Assembly: GCA_935421135.1 (NCBI GenBank)
Contig: OW285194.1
Span: 12,361,376-12,425,375, forward strand
Length of the DNA: 64,000 bases
Reading direction: 5' to 3'
DNA from: Bugulina stolonifera
Lineage: Eukaryota; Bryozoa; Gymnolaemata; Cheilostomatida; Bugulidae
Program-made: the position numbers and the translations under genes
Notes under the pieces: generated by a model
What the model saw: the letters and a program-made list of their open reading frames with translations, nothing else
Databases searched by the model: none
Told to the model about the DNA's origin: nothing
Part shown: piece after piece, positions 46,801 to 57,036 of the stretch
Layout: every line of letters begins with the position of its first letter
Numbering within the stretch: position 1 is the stretch's first letter

Positions 46801-46959
46801 CACCTTAGTTTGACCCTTGGCAGCGGGTATTGGTGATGCTGGTTCTTGTAGCTGACCAAGAACGTTACGTTTGGGACCCTCTCGGACTGGTGTAGAGTTT
46901 GCGGTTAGTTTGAGAGAGTTGAAGTTAGCTAGTAGATTTTCTAGACCATCATCAGACAT
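31827..46959 (-). CDS. TACC: transforming acidic coiled-coil protein (TACC), 18 exons
   Basis: Centrosome and microtubule plus-end adaptor; the family recruits XMAP215/ch-TOG. Exons: 46959-46804, 44412-43865, 43660-42621, 42409-42190, 41249-41174, 39369-39264, 38820-38750, 38592-38527, 38302-38134, 36877-36740, 36533-36475, 36345-36218, 35943-35802, 34121-34056, 33363-33256, 33086-32862, 32325-32170, 31892-31827. The phase never breaks; 1179 residues. The last five exons (about 206 residues) form the coiled-coil TACC domain: LHQVETSFTELHKRYDQMR, then an RNNERML step, ending SENDELMKICDNLI. Upstream is the family motif SALARQSLYRNFDPLV. The rest is acidic and disordered: a PLVETAE heptapeptide array, nine LNTTF-type repeats, and DPF/NPF motifs (EFADPF, CDDPF, DVDPF, ANPF). 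The donor of exon 17 is GTTCGT; reading through it gives a short alternative tail. Confidence 0.92.
32329..32555. repeat. 28-bp minisatellite abutting the exon 17 acceptor of TACC
   Basis: Eight copies of CAGTGATAGCATTGTTACTG plus TATAGTCA, nearly identical. The array begins only about three bases upstream of exon 17, so the polypyrimidine/acceptor region of that exon is repeat sequence. Confidence 0.93.
33175..33231. repeat. 17-bp repeat in a TACC intron
   Basis: Just over three copies of ACCATGGAGACAGTGTA in the intron between exons 15 and 16. Confidence 0.85.
33690..34053. repeat. ~22-bp minisatellite abutting the exon 14 donor of TACC
   Basis: About 16 degenerate copies of CTAGGTACTTAGGCTACACC. 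The array runs to within two or three bases of the GTATG donor of exon 14 (34055 on the minus strand), so nearly the whole start of that intron is repeat. Confidence 0.88.
35161..35225. repeat. GAGGAGATAACT hairpin, copy c
   Basis: Left arm ATTATCTCCTC and right arm GAGGAGATAACT, in a TACC intron. Same motif group as the hairpins at 29426, 30625, 50683 and 55395. Confidence 0.55.
35330..35722. repeat. 25-bp minisatellite in a TACC intron
   Basis: About 16 copies of AGACATAGGTGTAGATGTAG plus ATTAT. Early copies are diverged (ATAAGTGTAGATTTAG) and later ones almost identical. It ends about 80 bp from exon 13. Confidence 0.93.
39158..39230. repeat. short tandem repeat in a TACC intron
   Basis: Three copies of ACACACTCACAGTACAGCTA followed by GTATAA, just downstream of exon 6. 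Confidence 0.75.
39761..40553. repeat. 35-bp minisatellite, about 22 copies, in a TACC intron
   Basis: Unit AAACAGAGAGGAGATAACTA plus CCAATAATTCACATG. It shows higher-order structure: a block including the shortened AAACAGAGGAGATAGCTACC copy occurs at both about 40110 and 40345 with matching neighbours. Each unit contains GGAGATAACT, the core of the scattered hairpins in this window. Confidence 0.93.
44101..44254 (-). repeat. coding minisatellite: seven PLVETAE-type heptapeptides in TACC exon 2
   Basis: Seven 21-bp units encode PLVETAE, PLVETAE, PLGETTE, PLVGTTQ, PLAETTA, PLGETRE and PLVGTAV. The unit is seven codons, so copy-number change keeps the frame. Proline and acidic content fit a flexible spacer. 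Confidence 0.85.
45085..45652. mobile_element. foldback element with ~150-bp inverted arms in TACC intron 1
   Basis: Arms 45085-45240 and 45505-45652 are inverted copies starting TTAAACCACTACTGTC, sharing CACCATTCAATATTT, TTGTCTTTGTAAACCTAG and AATATTGGCT. They have diverged by substitutions and small indels. No coding capacity and no clear target duplication. Confidence 0.75.
45768..45925. repeat. 26-bp minisatellite in TACC intron 1
   Basis: Six copies of GTGGATACAGGTAATAGCAG plus GCCTAG, just downstream of the foldback element. Confidence 0.9.
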
Positions 46960-49900
46960 AGTGGGTAGGACTCAAAAGTAAACGCATGGAATATTAACTA
47001 CGGCTTCTACAAAAAATCAGACACAGAACAGATAAAAATCAGGCTACGTTACTGTTTAGCCAAGACTAACTATTTGATAACGGAGGCCATGTCGACGAAT
47101 AATAACCGACGACAGCCCTAAGTGCATTTCTACAAATAACCAATGATATAGCCTAAATGACATTCAGTCAATGCGCCGTAGGGCTAAGCTACAATATTCA
47201 TCTTTGACATCAACCTTTTCTTAAGACTACACATGTTACAGCATGATTGCAAACATATGAACTACTTTTCCCTCATCATTAGGTCTACAATATAACTTGG
47301 ATAGCTGCATGGTAATGCGATGACACAGTGACCAATAGTGACCACTAGCTAGAATGCATGTTTAATTTTTGATCATGAGAAACCCCATTATTATTATCAA
47401 TCCCCAAGCCCGCTATTGCTATAAAAGTGTATTGGTATCAAACTACGCCAGAGCGTGTGTGATAAGTCTGCCATTCGAATTGTGTTTTCATTATTCATAA
47501 ATGAATACATTTTGATTACTAAAAGCTCTGTAAAATACGACTAAATTTTTCAAAGTATGCCATAGTGCTATACTGTGTGTGACAGAGGAAATGCGATTTA
47601 TGGAGCAAAATGTGCGAATGCCATGACAATAAAAAATCCAAGCATAAAACAATCAATTCAGCCGTAAAAATTTCTGTCAATCTAAAAGATAAATCTCTGA
47701 TCAGTGAAGCTAGGTCTCAAATATAAATACTGACTACCCACACAGCCGACGATTGTAAAATTATGAAACTACTGCAGTTTTTTAATAGTGGAGGATAAGA
47801 TTCACTAAGCTGGTGACACGCATCGCAGGCCTACTGGTTCGTAATCCAGTTTGAAACAGCTTAATAACATTATAAGAACATTGTTAAAAAGGGTTTATTG
47901 TTAGTACTTCGAAGAACCCTACAGGTCAATTTTCGGCAGCAACCCACATGCATGTGAATTTAAAATATACAAAATACTAGTTTTACATGTGCATTAGCAT
48001 CGACAAGTAGGCCAACCTTCCAAAAGAGACTGGAAGTGGAATGAATACAATGTGAATGTGAAGTCATGTAATTGCATTTATCGGTTTAAAAATATGAGCA
48101 CATGAGTCGCTGGCATTAAGCGAGTAGACAACTCCGTTGAATCGTGATGCGCTTCTTCATTGCTAAACAGGTATAAAAGCGATGCACATGTGCACGGCTC
48201 TGGCGCTTATTACGTCACAGCTATAGCATTCAATGAAAATCATTTCTATGGATAGATAAACACAATCGTTCATTGAGATAGCCAATAGTTTGAGCACTAT
48301 TCTCATTTAGTTTGGGCATCTTGTAGGGCCCACAAACTAGCCCATTCACTGAACTGGCATCTGAACTATATGTGATAAAACAGACCAAGTATATGGAGTC
48401 CTGATGTCTGAGAAACATGTTGCACAAACTGACTCATTTCACCAGCGATTTAAGTGTTTGTACGTTTTATTTATTATGAAGGAGCAAAGTTTAAATTTGG
48501 AATTCAAGCTCACTCACTGTAGCAAACTCAAATCTATTAGTGTTATTTTTGCTTATTTTGTTGATCATGTTGGTATTTGCAAAAAAGTGTCATTTTATAT
48601 CGAGATACGCAATTTTCTTCAAATATGGCGATTTTACTCGGCTATATCTTTCGTATCCCAGTGACATAAGTAGTGTGTTTATAGTCAATCTGTTCACCAG
48701 GCTATTACCAATTAGTGACAATGATCATATTTTAATTTTAGTTAATGTGTGAATTTTACTTTTTTGAAAATATTCATCATCTTTTCTTCAGACTTTACCA
48801 AGTACCCGAGGCGCACATCGAACACGGGAAGCCCATTGTAATATATATACAAGTTTTCATAGACGAGCCTCCTTCTCTTCTTACTCCTTGCTTCAATCTA
48901 TCGAGAAATAAAGTCGCCTTTGATGTAGTTAATATTAAATATAATAAAATTGCAACAAAATTAAAATACGTAGTTTCATTTATAAAACCAACATTTAATT
49001 TAGACAAAACTTAACTAAAGCAAAACTTGTTTGAGAAAGTTGAACTAAAAGAAAAGCTCAATTGATTACGATTATATTACGTCAATATTTATCCTTATAA
49101 TTAATGATTATATTATTAACATTATATTTTATTAAAATTATTCAATGCTTACGCTATGCTTTCAAAAAACAGAATCGTGAGTCGTTGAATGTTCCATTTA
49201 ACAACATGAACATGATAAACAACTACAAGGAAGAACAGCTAAGCTATGGAAAATCCCATTTAAAACAATAAACTAAAACTAGTTTGCGTTCGACAAAGAC
49301 TCCACTCATATAAATGAGAAACTCAAATAAACACAACATAAAATAAAAAATCCTCTGAGTAAGTGTTAGTACATGTACAATTCATAGAATTACCATAGAT
49401 AATTCTATGGCATAATAATAATTAAATAAGAAATACCGAAGATTTTGAAATAGGAGAGCGGAAACTGACCTGCTAATAGTTTACCTCACCCGCGCAAGAG
49501 CAGAATTATAGTGGAGACAACTCCAAAATAGTTAGTCTATTAGGAAGCAGGAGAGCACAATTCCTTGACAGAATCTAGGGTAGACCGTAGGCAGGAAATT
49601 CCACAGCTGTTCAGAACCAGTGGTCTGGCTGACAACTCTGGTCATACTATTATATTATAAATGGCTAAATGCTTTGCAGAATACACACATATATCTATAA
49701 TTTATGCTGTTTGCATCACTATTGATATTCTGTTGTGAGGCACTACAACATATTTTATACTAGTGTGGCTTTTGTGAGGAAGTCTGATGTTCCTTCTTAT
49801 TGAATTGTGCTATGCCTGATAAATACAAACACTAGTTATACCTGACAGATACTAATAATATGTCATTGTTTCACTACAATTTTAGTTTTTCAACTTCAAG

Positions 49901-50901
49901 TTGTAATGATTATATTTCTGACTGTTAAAATAACTTTATAATATTTTTTTATAAACACTTGGTAACAGTGAATCTGAGGTAGCATAAAGCTGCATAACAA
50001 TTATCAATACAATCACACTGAAGAAATAAGAGAAATGGGCTCCACTACTTCAGTTTAAGACCAACAAATTCTACCAAACAGTACATTATACTGTCTCAAT
50101 TAGTAAAATACAGGACTGAGATTACAATAGGTAAAGCATATCATGATAATTCTTTATAAATATATGCACAAAACACTGAAATACGAGACAAAAATACTTA
50201 ATTATAAAAGATAATTTAAATAACCTAAATAAAGTATAAGCCTACAACCTACATATTGTAATGTTATTATAAATATATATACAATGTATATCATAACAAA
50301 CATAAAAGATTTATAATAACTTGCAGTTCCTATGTGTGTATAAACACAGAGAAATCTTCAAGACTGGTCAGCGATAGTTCAAGATATGACAACTAATTGA
50401 CCTAACTATTTTAGCACCAGTGAGACTGGGATTGAATCACTTGTAATAGATAGAGGCTAGCTACTATGTCCTTTACCTGAGGCGCCTCAGATTCCCTTCA
50501 CAGCAAGTATTCCAATTAGTATTCCATGAGCATTTGGGTAGATAACTACCACAACGAAGGTGGCATATTATTATAGAATCTAGCGTGGCTTAGAAAATAT
50601 GTGAAGGACGACCATGCCTACAGAATAATAAAGCGAGTAGTAGAATAGCATTTATATCACATGTAAAGGTTGATTATATATCTTGGAGTTGTCATCTCTT
50701 GTCGAATGATGCGCTAAATAATTCATCGAGAGATAACTCCAAACATCATGCAACAACACCCTAATTGTTAAGAAGTAATAAATTTACAGCAACAATGAAT
50801 ACAAAAAGAAGATAACCATTTTAACGAAGAAATCACACAAACCATTAAATAGCATTGAATGGCTGTTGTAGCATACATTAGAAGGATTCAATAACTCCAA
50901 A
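46960..50901. other. intergenic region between TACC and the MSP-domain gene
   Basis: Promoter side of TACC on the left and 3' flank of the MOSPD-type gene on the right. I see no gene I can defend. A locally GC-richer 230-bp patch at 48780-49010 is open on both strands but matches no family I know. One hairpin (50683-50742) is listed separately. Confidence 0.4.
50683..50742. repeat. GGAGTTGTC hairpin, copy d
   Basis: TTGGAGTTGTCATCTCT and GAGAGATAACTCCAA flank a 28-base loop. One of the clearest members of the scattered hairpin family. Confidence 0.75.
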
Positions 50902-53296
50902 TTAACATAATATGCTGACTGCAGGTGATGCAGCTGAGCTGGAATAAAAAAACAGAAGACCAGAACACTTACCTAGAAAGAATCCAGCAACTATGTGATA
51001 GCTGGGAGCTAGTCTATAATAGTCTGGTAAGTATGAGCTGTCTTCCCCTGGGTAGGGTACGGATAGGACGGCCAAGCAGAGCGTCCCAATAAGCACAACC
51101 AGTGGATCTAGACCCTGTGGCTTATCTATTGTCTCTAAAACAAAATCTGAGTTCCATTAGACTGTGTTTCAATGACGTAGCTTTGCTCTAAACTTCACTA
51201 GAAGAATTCCCATATACTTGCCTACATAGTATTAAAATATTCCAAAATTATCTGACACAACATTGCTGTACTTTATAAAATTGTTTGATTATTAGAATTG
51301 ATTTAAAATAACATAACTGTCAAAAAAGAAATTGGAAAGGTAGCAGAGGAAAATAACAAAAAAAACTCTTGCATAAACTGAGAACCCCTACGAAAAAAGA
51401 TGGCCAAACCTCTAAAGACTCAAAGGTTTTCAAAAAATCCAGTATACTCGTAACTTCATGGTCGGAACTAATATTGACTATGAATACGACAGAGTACCTG
51501 GTTGCCTGTTGAGAGAACCCAGACTCGGTTCAGATGAGATATCATGAGCTGGTAGCATCTCCATCCTCTCTCCAGCCCCAGTTCTTTCCTTCGGGGAATC
51601 TTTCTTAGATCCGTACAGGGTGGCAGGAATGTCTTTTTGAGCTGTAAAGGTGACAGGGAATGGTAAGTAGATACATATCATTATCATTATTTTATCCTTT
51701 GCAGTAAAATTTCCTTATTTTATACATTCTACACACACGTTGATTATCTAAACTTTCATCCTTAAACCAAGTTCATTTTAAACATATGTCTGCTGTACCC
51801 CATGTTTCCACTTTATAACTGGAAAAAAACACAAACTTGGAAACAATGCCAAATAGGTTGAGTTCACTATTTCTCAACTATAGTTTAGGTTGTAATAGAA
51901 ATCAGGTCGAAAACCTGCTATAGTATACGTAGTTTTATTTGTATCATAGGCATAAGTGATGATGTTTACAAGGAGAAGATAAATCTATTAATTGAAATGA
52001 TTCAGGTACTAGAAACTGCTTGCATACATACCTGACAATAACGGTACGAAGATGCACTCACCAATTGGGTTCTTATTCCTGCCCGACTCCTCAAATAGTT
52101 TTACTCTAAATAGGTCAGGTTTCCCGATATATTTCTCTAATGGCTGCTGAAGTCGTATTACACTAAAAAATCGAACAGATGGCACTGTCATTGGTTTGTA
52201 CCAGTTTGCTGCCACAGTTGAGTTATCATTCCCAAATCTGTAAGCTAATCAGTGGGAAGATAACAATCGGCAACCAATGGCAGTGGAAGCAGTAACCTGT
52301 AGTCATAGACATCAAACATGCATCATTAGTGTTGTCAATTCAGAATCAAATAGGTCACATGATCTACTCAGTCATGTGACCTATTTGTTTACATGACCAA
52401 CTTACATGTCGACGCAGGCATGAGGTCTGATTACCCCATCAGGTCCACTTACTCTGTATTTATTTCGATCACAACTGTACACTATAAAACAAAGGGTGAA
52501 AATGTAGATCACACAGTTCACATACATGTAACACAACTCTAGTTAGCAAAGCTCGTGAAAGTTCAGATTTTAAATCACATACTACATAACATTATATAAC
52601 AAAAGACAAAACGGTCTGCCATCCACCAATCAGATTTGGGGTCGAAAATTGGTAAGATTCATGTATGTTGCAATGTTGCCGGCGAGGATCTCGGCTTTGG
52701 GTAGTGCTAGGACCTTGAGACCGGGTCTCCAGGGATTGCTGCCGGGGCAGGGCTGTAGCCTTAGATCCTCAACCCTGACCAAGGGTCTACCCGACACATT
52801 GGTGTTGGAACTTGGGCTGTTGACTTGGAGTTGTCTTTTTGATGCAAGGAAGCGCAACTCATCATGGAATCATTGCAACATGCCTGTGCTACCAGTACAG
52901 TACATCAACACAAGCCATCATTACCACCGAGCTACTAATGCAGTGAGACTTGCGTAATAAAAATAAGCTAAATATAAAAGTACAGAATAAGTGAGATAAT
53001 GCCTGGATAACTCAGTTGGTAGAATGGACTACTCTGAAACCGAAAGTTGCTGGCTAGTATTGCCAGCTGGTATATCTGGTAAACACCTTCAGCAATATTT
53101 CACCTGTCAAAGTAATATAAAACACTATCTGCGATAACAATTAAATATTAACGTTATACTCACATTTGTATCTAAGAGAAAAGTCATAAGGGTTGTAAAC
53201 AGTTAGGGAACCTTTAAAGGATGTGACATCATTCATGTAGAACTCGAGCTTCGGGGGAAAGACAAATATTGGAAGATTCTGTGTCAACCTTGCCAT
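50902..53296 (-). CDS. MOSPD: motile-sperm-domain (MSP) ER membrane protein, MOSPD1/3-like
   Basis: ER tail-anchored protein; the MSP domain of this family binds FFAT/FFNT motifs at membrane contact sites. Exons: 53296-53164, 52481-52406, 52237-52062, 51641-51498, 51134-50973, then a tiny last exon 50918-50902, giving 235 residues, a normal MOSPD length. The N-terminal MSP domain shows LPIFVFPPKLEFYMND, SLTVYNPYDFSLRYK, RNKYRVSGPDGVIRPHACVD and FRVKLFEESG. A short low-complexity linker follows, then two hydrophobic segments, VVLIGTLCLAVLSV and YHIVAGFFLVSIL. An earlier acceptor for the last exon (50938) would replace the end with about 50 other residues and a stop at 50784; the short form fits the family better. 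Exon 3 has a second in-frame donor 30 bp downstream (exon end 52032). Confidence 0.87.
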
Positions 53297-53425
53297 CACT
53301 CGATTGCACTACAAAGGTAAGGTTTCCTGGTCATCTTAGAAGGCTGACAAATAAACTTACAACTTATCGCAGGCCACATTGCATTATTCTCCTTCGTTCC
53401 AAACATAAAATAGACTCAAGCTGCA

Positions 53426-54004
53426 TTTACTCTACACCAACTCCGACACCAATTCTGTCTTTTCTGCCCAACTCCGGCAAAGTTGGTGTAGTGTAAACAC
53501 AAAAGTCGGTGTCGGAGATCCCTATTGTCGGAAACGGAGCAACCCAACAGTGCTGGGTTACTCCGACAAGTCAGATGGTATTGACCAATCAGAAATCAGT
53601 AAATTAATTATAGCTAGCATCTGTTTTGCAAATCTAGGATTGGCTCTGGATTATTGATGATAAACCTAAAGCTTCATTATGGGAAAAACCTTCCCTAGCA
53701 GTAGCTATTCAAAGTGATGCTTACAAAACTTTAATTTGAAGTACATGTATAATTTCCAATAGCTAAGGTTATAACTACCAGCCATTTTACAAATCTAGGA
53801 TTAGCTGTTGATCATAGATGATGAATCCAAATCTTTTTATGCTTGTTTACTATAATCACAGTACATGTACACTTGTACAAGCATGCTTGCTGATGTGGGT
53901 ACCGGCAATTGATTGATTGTGTGGTCAACAACTAGTTGGTATAGTGTAAACAGGTAGTTCGGAGTCGGAGTTGGTGACTGAGTTGGTGTTGGTGTAGTGT
54001 AAAC
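53426..54004. mobile_element. nested inverted-repeat element (MITE-like)
   Basis: Outer ends are TTTACTCTACACCAACTCCG on the left and GTTGGTGTTGGTGTAGTGTAAA on the right, which are inverted copies. Internal copies of AGTTGGTGTAGTGTAAACA recur at about 53482 and 53933, and CTCCGACACC/GGTGTCGGAG pairs occur inside, so the element is built of nested inverted units. It lies about 130 bp upstream of the MOSPD start codon. No coding capacity; target duplication not clear. Confidence 0.72.
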
Positions 54005-54432
54005 ACATATAATTATATCATATTATTGTAAATAACATCATTTCTGTACCCATGCTGCTATAATTACAAGCAATAATGTGCTTGCTAGCATTTAAAAAAT
54101 TTAATCGTGATTTGCATTATAGGCCTACTGCACTAGTTGTACTTTTACTTGACGATTTTCGGATTTATAAATTTGCAGAGATGCCAAACTGGAGTTAAAG
54201 ATTCTCACTCGAGATAATTCAAGCAACATTTTATGGCTTATTAGAAGGACTCGTGACGTGAATATATAGCCATCAAAATTTGTGGCTTGAATTGTAATTT
54301 AATTATGGTTATGATCAAAGACTCTTAACTCGCACATCATTATCATCATGTTGAAATATTCAATAACTCGAGTTTTCATTGAGCAGCTTTAAATTGCAAT
54401 GAATAGAAATAACCAAAGTTATAACCACAACT

Positions 54433-54630
54433 GTGATCACAGTTATAACACAATTTTACACTAATGACGAAATTATTAATAATCGCACTGACATGACAGT
54501 AACAACCAGAGCTGCAGCCCGTGGTGAACCCACATCTATCTCAACAAATTCCAGATGTTACCATCAAAGCTTCTTACCAAGGACTATACGCGAGATGAGA
54601 GGTATCATGGCTGATGACCAAAAAAAATAA
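54433..54630 (+). pseudogene. relic of a non-LTR retrotransposon (C-terminus of reverse transcriptase ORF)
   Basis: A 65-codon open stretch contains TNSRCYHQSFLPRTIREM, which resembles the conserved end of LINE ORF2 (the Y-x-x-S-F-[FL]-PRTI-x-x-W segment). The usual Trp-Asn after it is lost. It runs into an A-rich tail near 54620-54640. Nothing upstream resembles the polymerase, so this is a short 5'-truncated copy. Confidence 0.6.
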
Positions 54631-57036
54631 AAATAAAAAATAATATCTAACAGCGGTAATGCTGAGACACCTGGCCAAAACCAAATGCACACTGTTACAT
54701 TAATGAGGCACTCTACTTACGCCGCCGGTGGTCAAGAGTGTCCTACCTCATCAGAGGTAAATCAGAGGTAAACACTGACATTTTGCTTTGAAATTTGAAC
54801 TTCTAGCACTACTATTTCCTAACAATATCAATATGAATATTTCATCACTAACTTTTAAGCTAAATAATAGCCTAATAACTCTATAATGAATAATAGTTAA
54901 TAATACCATAAAATATAGATTTTATATCCACTTTATATTGTACACTCAATATGAAAAATACTATAAATATTTATAAACTCAAACTTAGACTATAATTTAG
55001 AATTATTATAATTATATTATATAATATTTATCTTATCTTAGATTTATGTATAAATAATAATGTTATTATGCAGCAAATATTACAGTTTTTGTAAAGCCTA
55101 ACGTAAAATCTTATGGTATTTCAGCTACTAGGAATGCTCTTATGTCATGGGGAAATTGCGACCTAATAAAAGGCAATAGAGAGTGGTCCTTTCTTTGTCA
55201 CTGAACAATGGACGACTGATAACTTTAGGATGGTAAGTTGCTTTGTTTACATTTTGAACCAAATCTTGTGAATTGATCTTGACCTTGAGTAATCTTTTTT
55301 TCCAATAGCGTGTAAATGACGGGGAGCCGCTTGTGTCCGCTAAATTACCTCTCTACAAGGAGCTTCTGCTAACGCCAGCTTTTCTGTGTAATTTAGGAGT
55401 TGCTTACTTATGATTACTAAAGAGGAGACAACTCCTGTCTTGATTGCGATTTTTTGACAGTGCAAAAAGTAATGGTGAAATGATTTGGTCGCATTATCAC
55501 TCTAAGAAATGTTTACACACAGATGCCCACGCTTGGAATGAGTCACACAGCGTGCCAGCCAAATGCTAAATCATCGCCTTACAAGAACTGGAATTATTCA
55601 GCAGCAGTCTTCTACCTCTTACTCCTTGTTTCTACACTCCCAAATGTAATTCTCCAAATACAAAATCTTATGTCAATGGTAGAATATTCCTAGACAATTG
55701 TTAGTTGTACCAAGATATGCTACGCATGTCAAAGGTCAACATCCTGGACCTCAGTCGTTTTGCTAAACATGGCCATGGATCTACCATCTGCTCATCAGCA
55801 TTTTAGTAGAACAGGCCAAATACAGGCCTGATGCATAATTTTGCTGATATCATGAAGAAATAAAATAATAGATACTACATGTAGTATTTCTTTCCTATCA
55901 TGGTAATAATTTGCTGATTTTTTTGTGGTATCCTGCTGTGTACTAATTCATGTACTATGCAGTTTTGGATACTATTCACAATATTTTGCATCAAGAGCAA
56001 CTATTATTCCAACATTAAATACTTATACGTATATAATACATATATTTGCACAAAGTTTTTTCTAGCCCTGCCATTGAATAATAAACGATACAAATGTAGT
56101 TTGCTGTTACCACATGAAAAAAAGTCAGTTGGAGACTGCAAGGTAAAAATTTTACCATCCATCTAATTCAATTGTAGCAGTCAAATTTAATTGTACATTA
56201 AACGAAACGATCCATGCTACATTGATAAAAAACAACTTCATTCATTTATTTGTAATTTTCTTACAACTGGTTAAAATGAGAGAGAGACTTCACAGGCATG
56301 ACTACATGATGTTAATGTAATCAAGGAAGACGCAAAAAAGGTAATTACATACATGTAATACATTTTACTACAATAGATTCAATTATATACATTAAACAAA
56401 ATGCTTATCAAAATACAAGTTCAACATTATACAGTTACTTTGGATATATGCAGATAAAAGTGTATCAGCTCACGATAAAGCCGATAAAGTGATGTAACAT
56501 TACCTAATATTCATTTTACTACCAGTAAACGTATTATACTAATAAAGTAAATAGAAGTTGAAATAGAAAATTGGGGAAGCATGCAGATTAATAAAATTTA
56601 ATCATATTTTATCAACCTTTTGAAATAGTACCTTGGGCACAGCTGTATATAACACAGCTATGGTCATGTAAAAATTCATTTATTATTTTTAGTTTTATGC
56701 AAATAAAAGTATTACTATGCCGTGCACCAGTGATTTGTATCATACCTCTAGGGTTATATATGATAATTGCACTCTAGATACATGGGTGTGTCATATAAAA
56801 GAGTAAAATAATGTAATTAATTATATGCAGAATAACTTGAACCGACATGCGTCTGGACATGCAACTGGTCGTAGATTATTGACAGGTACACACATGTATC
56901 AATTATGTATATAGAAGACCTGTAGCGCTCTCCACTATACAAAAATACAGTTATTTAGGTCTATGCACATTCCGAATAGTTATTACAGAGTATACGTCAT
57001 GATGTCTTGGGTATATGTTGACATAGCCTAAGTCTC
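54631..57036. other. intergenic region between the LINE relic and the Rab gene
   Basis: AT-rich with no supported gene. One weak GGAGTTG/CAACTCC hairpin lies at 55395-55436. A TTTATT on the plus strand near 56680 could be the Rab gene's poly(A) signal on the minus strand, but AT-richness makes this weak. Confidence 0.4.
55395..55436. repeat. GGAGTTG hairpin, copy e
   Basis: AGGAGTTGCTTACTTATG against AGAGGAGACAACTCCT, an imperfect stem of the same family. Confidence 0.5.

Noticed and set aside
47800..47860. A tRNA-like TGGTTCGTAATCCAG sequence
   Set aside because: It resembles a T-arm only; no acceptor stem, D-arm or anticodon arm could be folded around it.
48745..49014. GC-richer patch open on both strands
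   Set aside because: I considered an exon or a retroelement fragment, but found no start, splice pattern or motif to support either.
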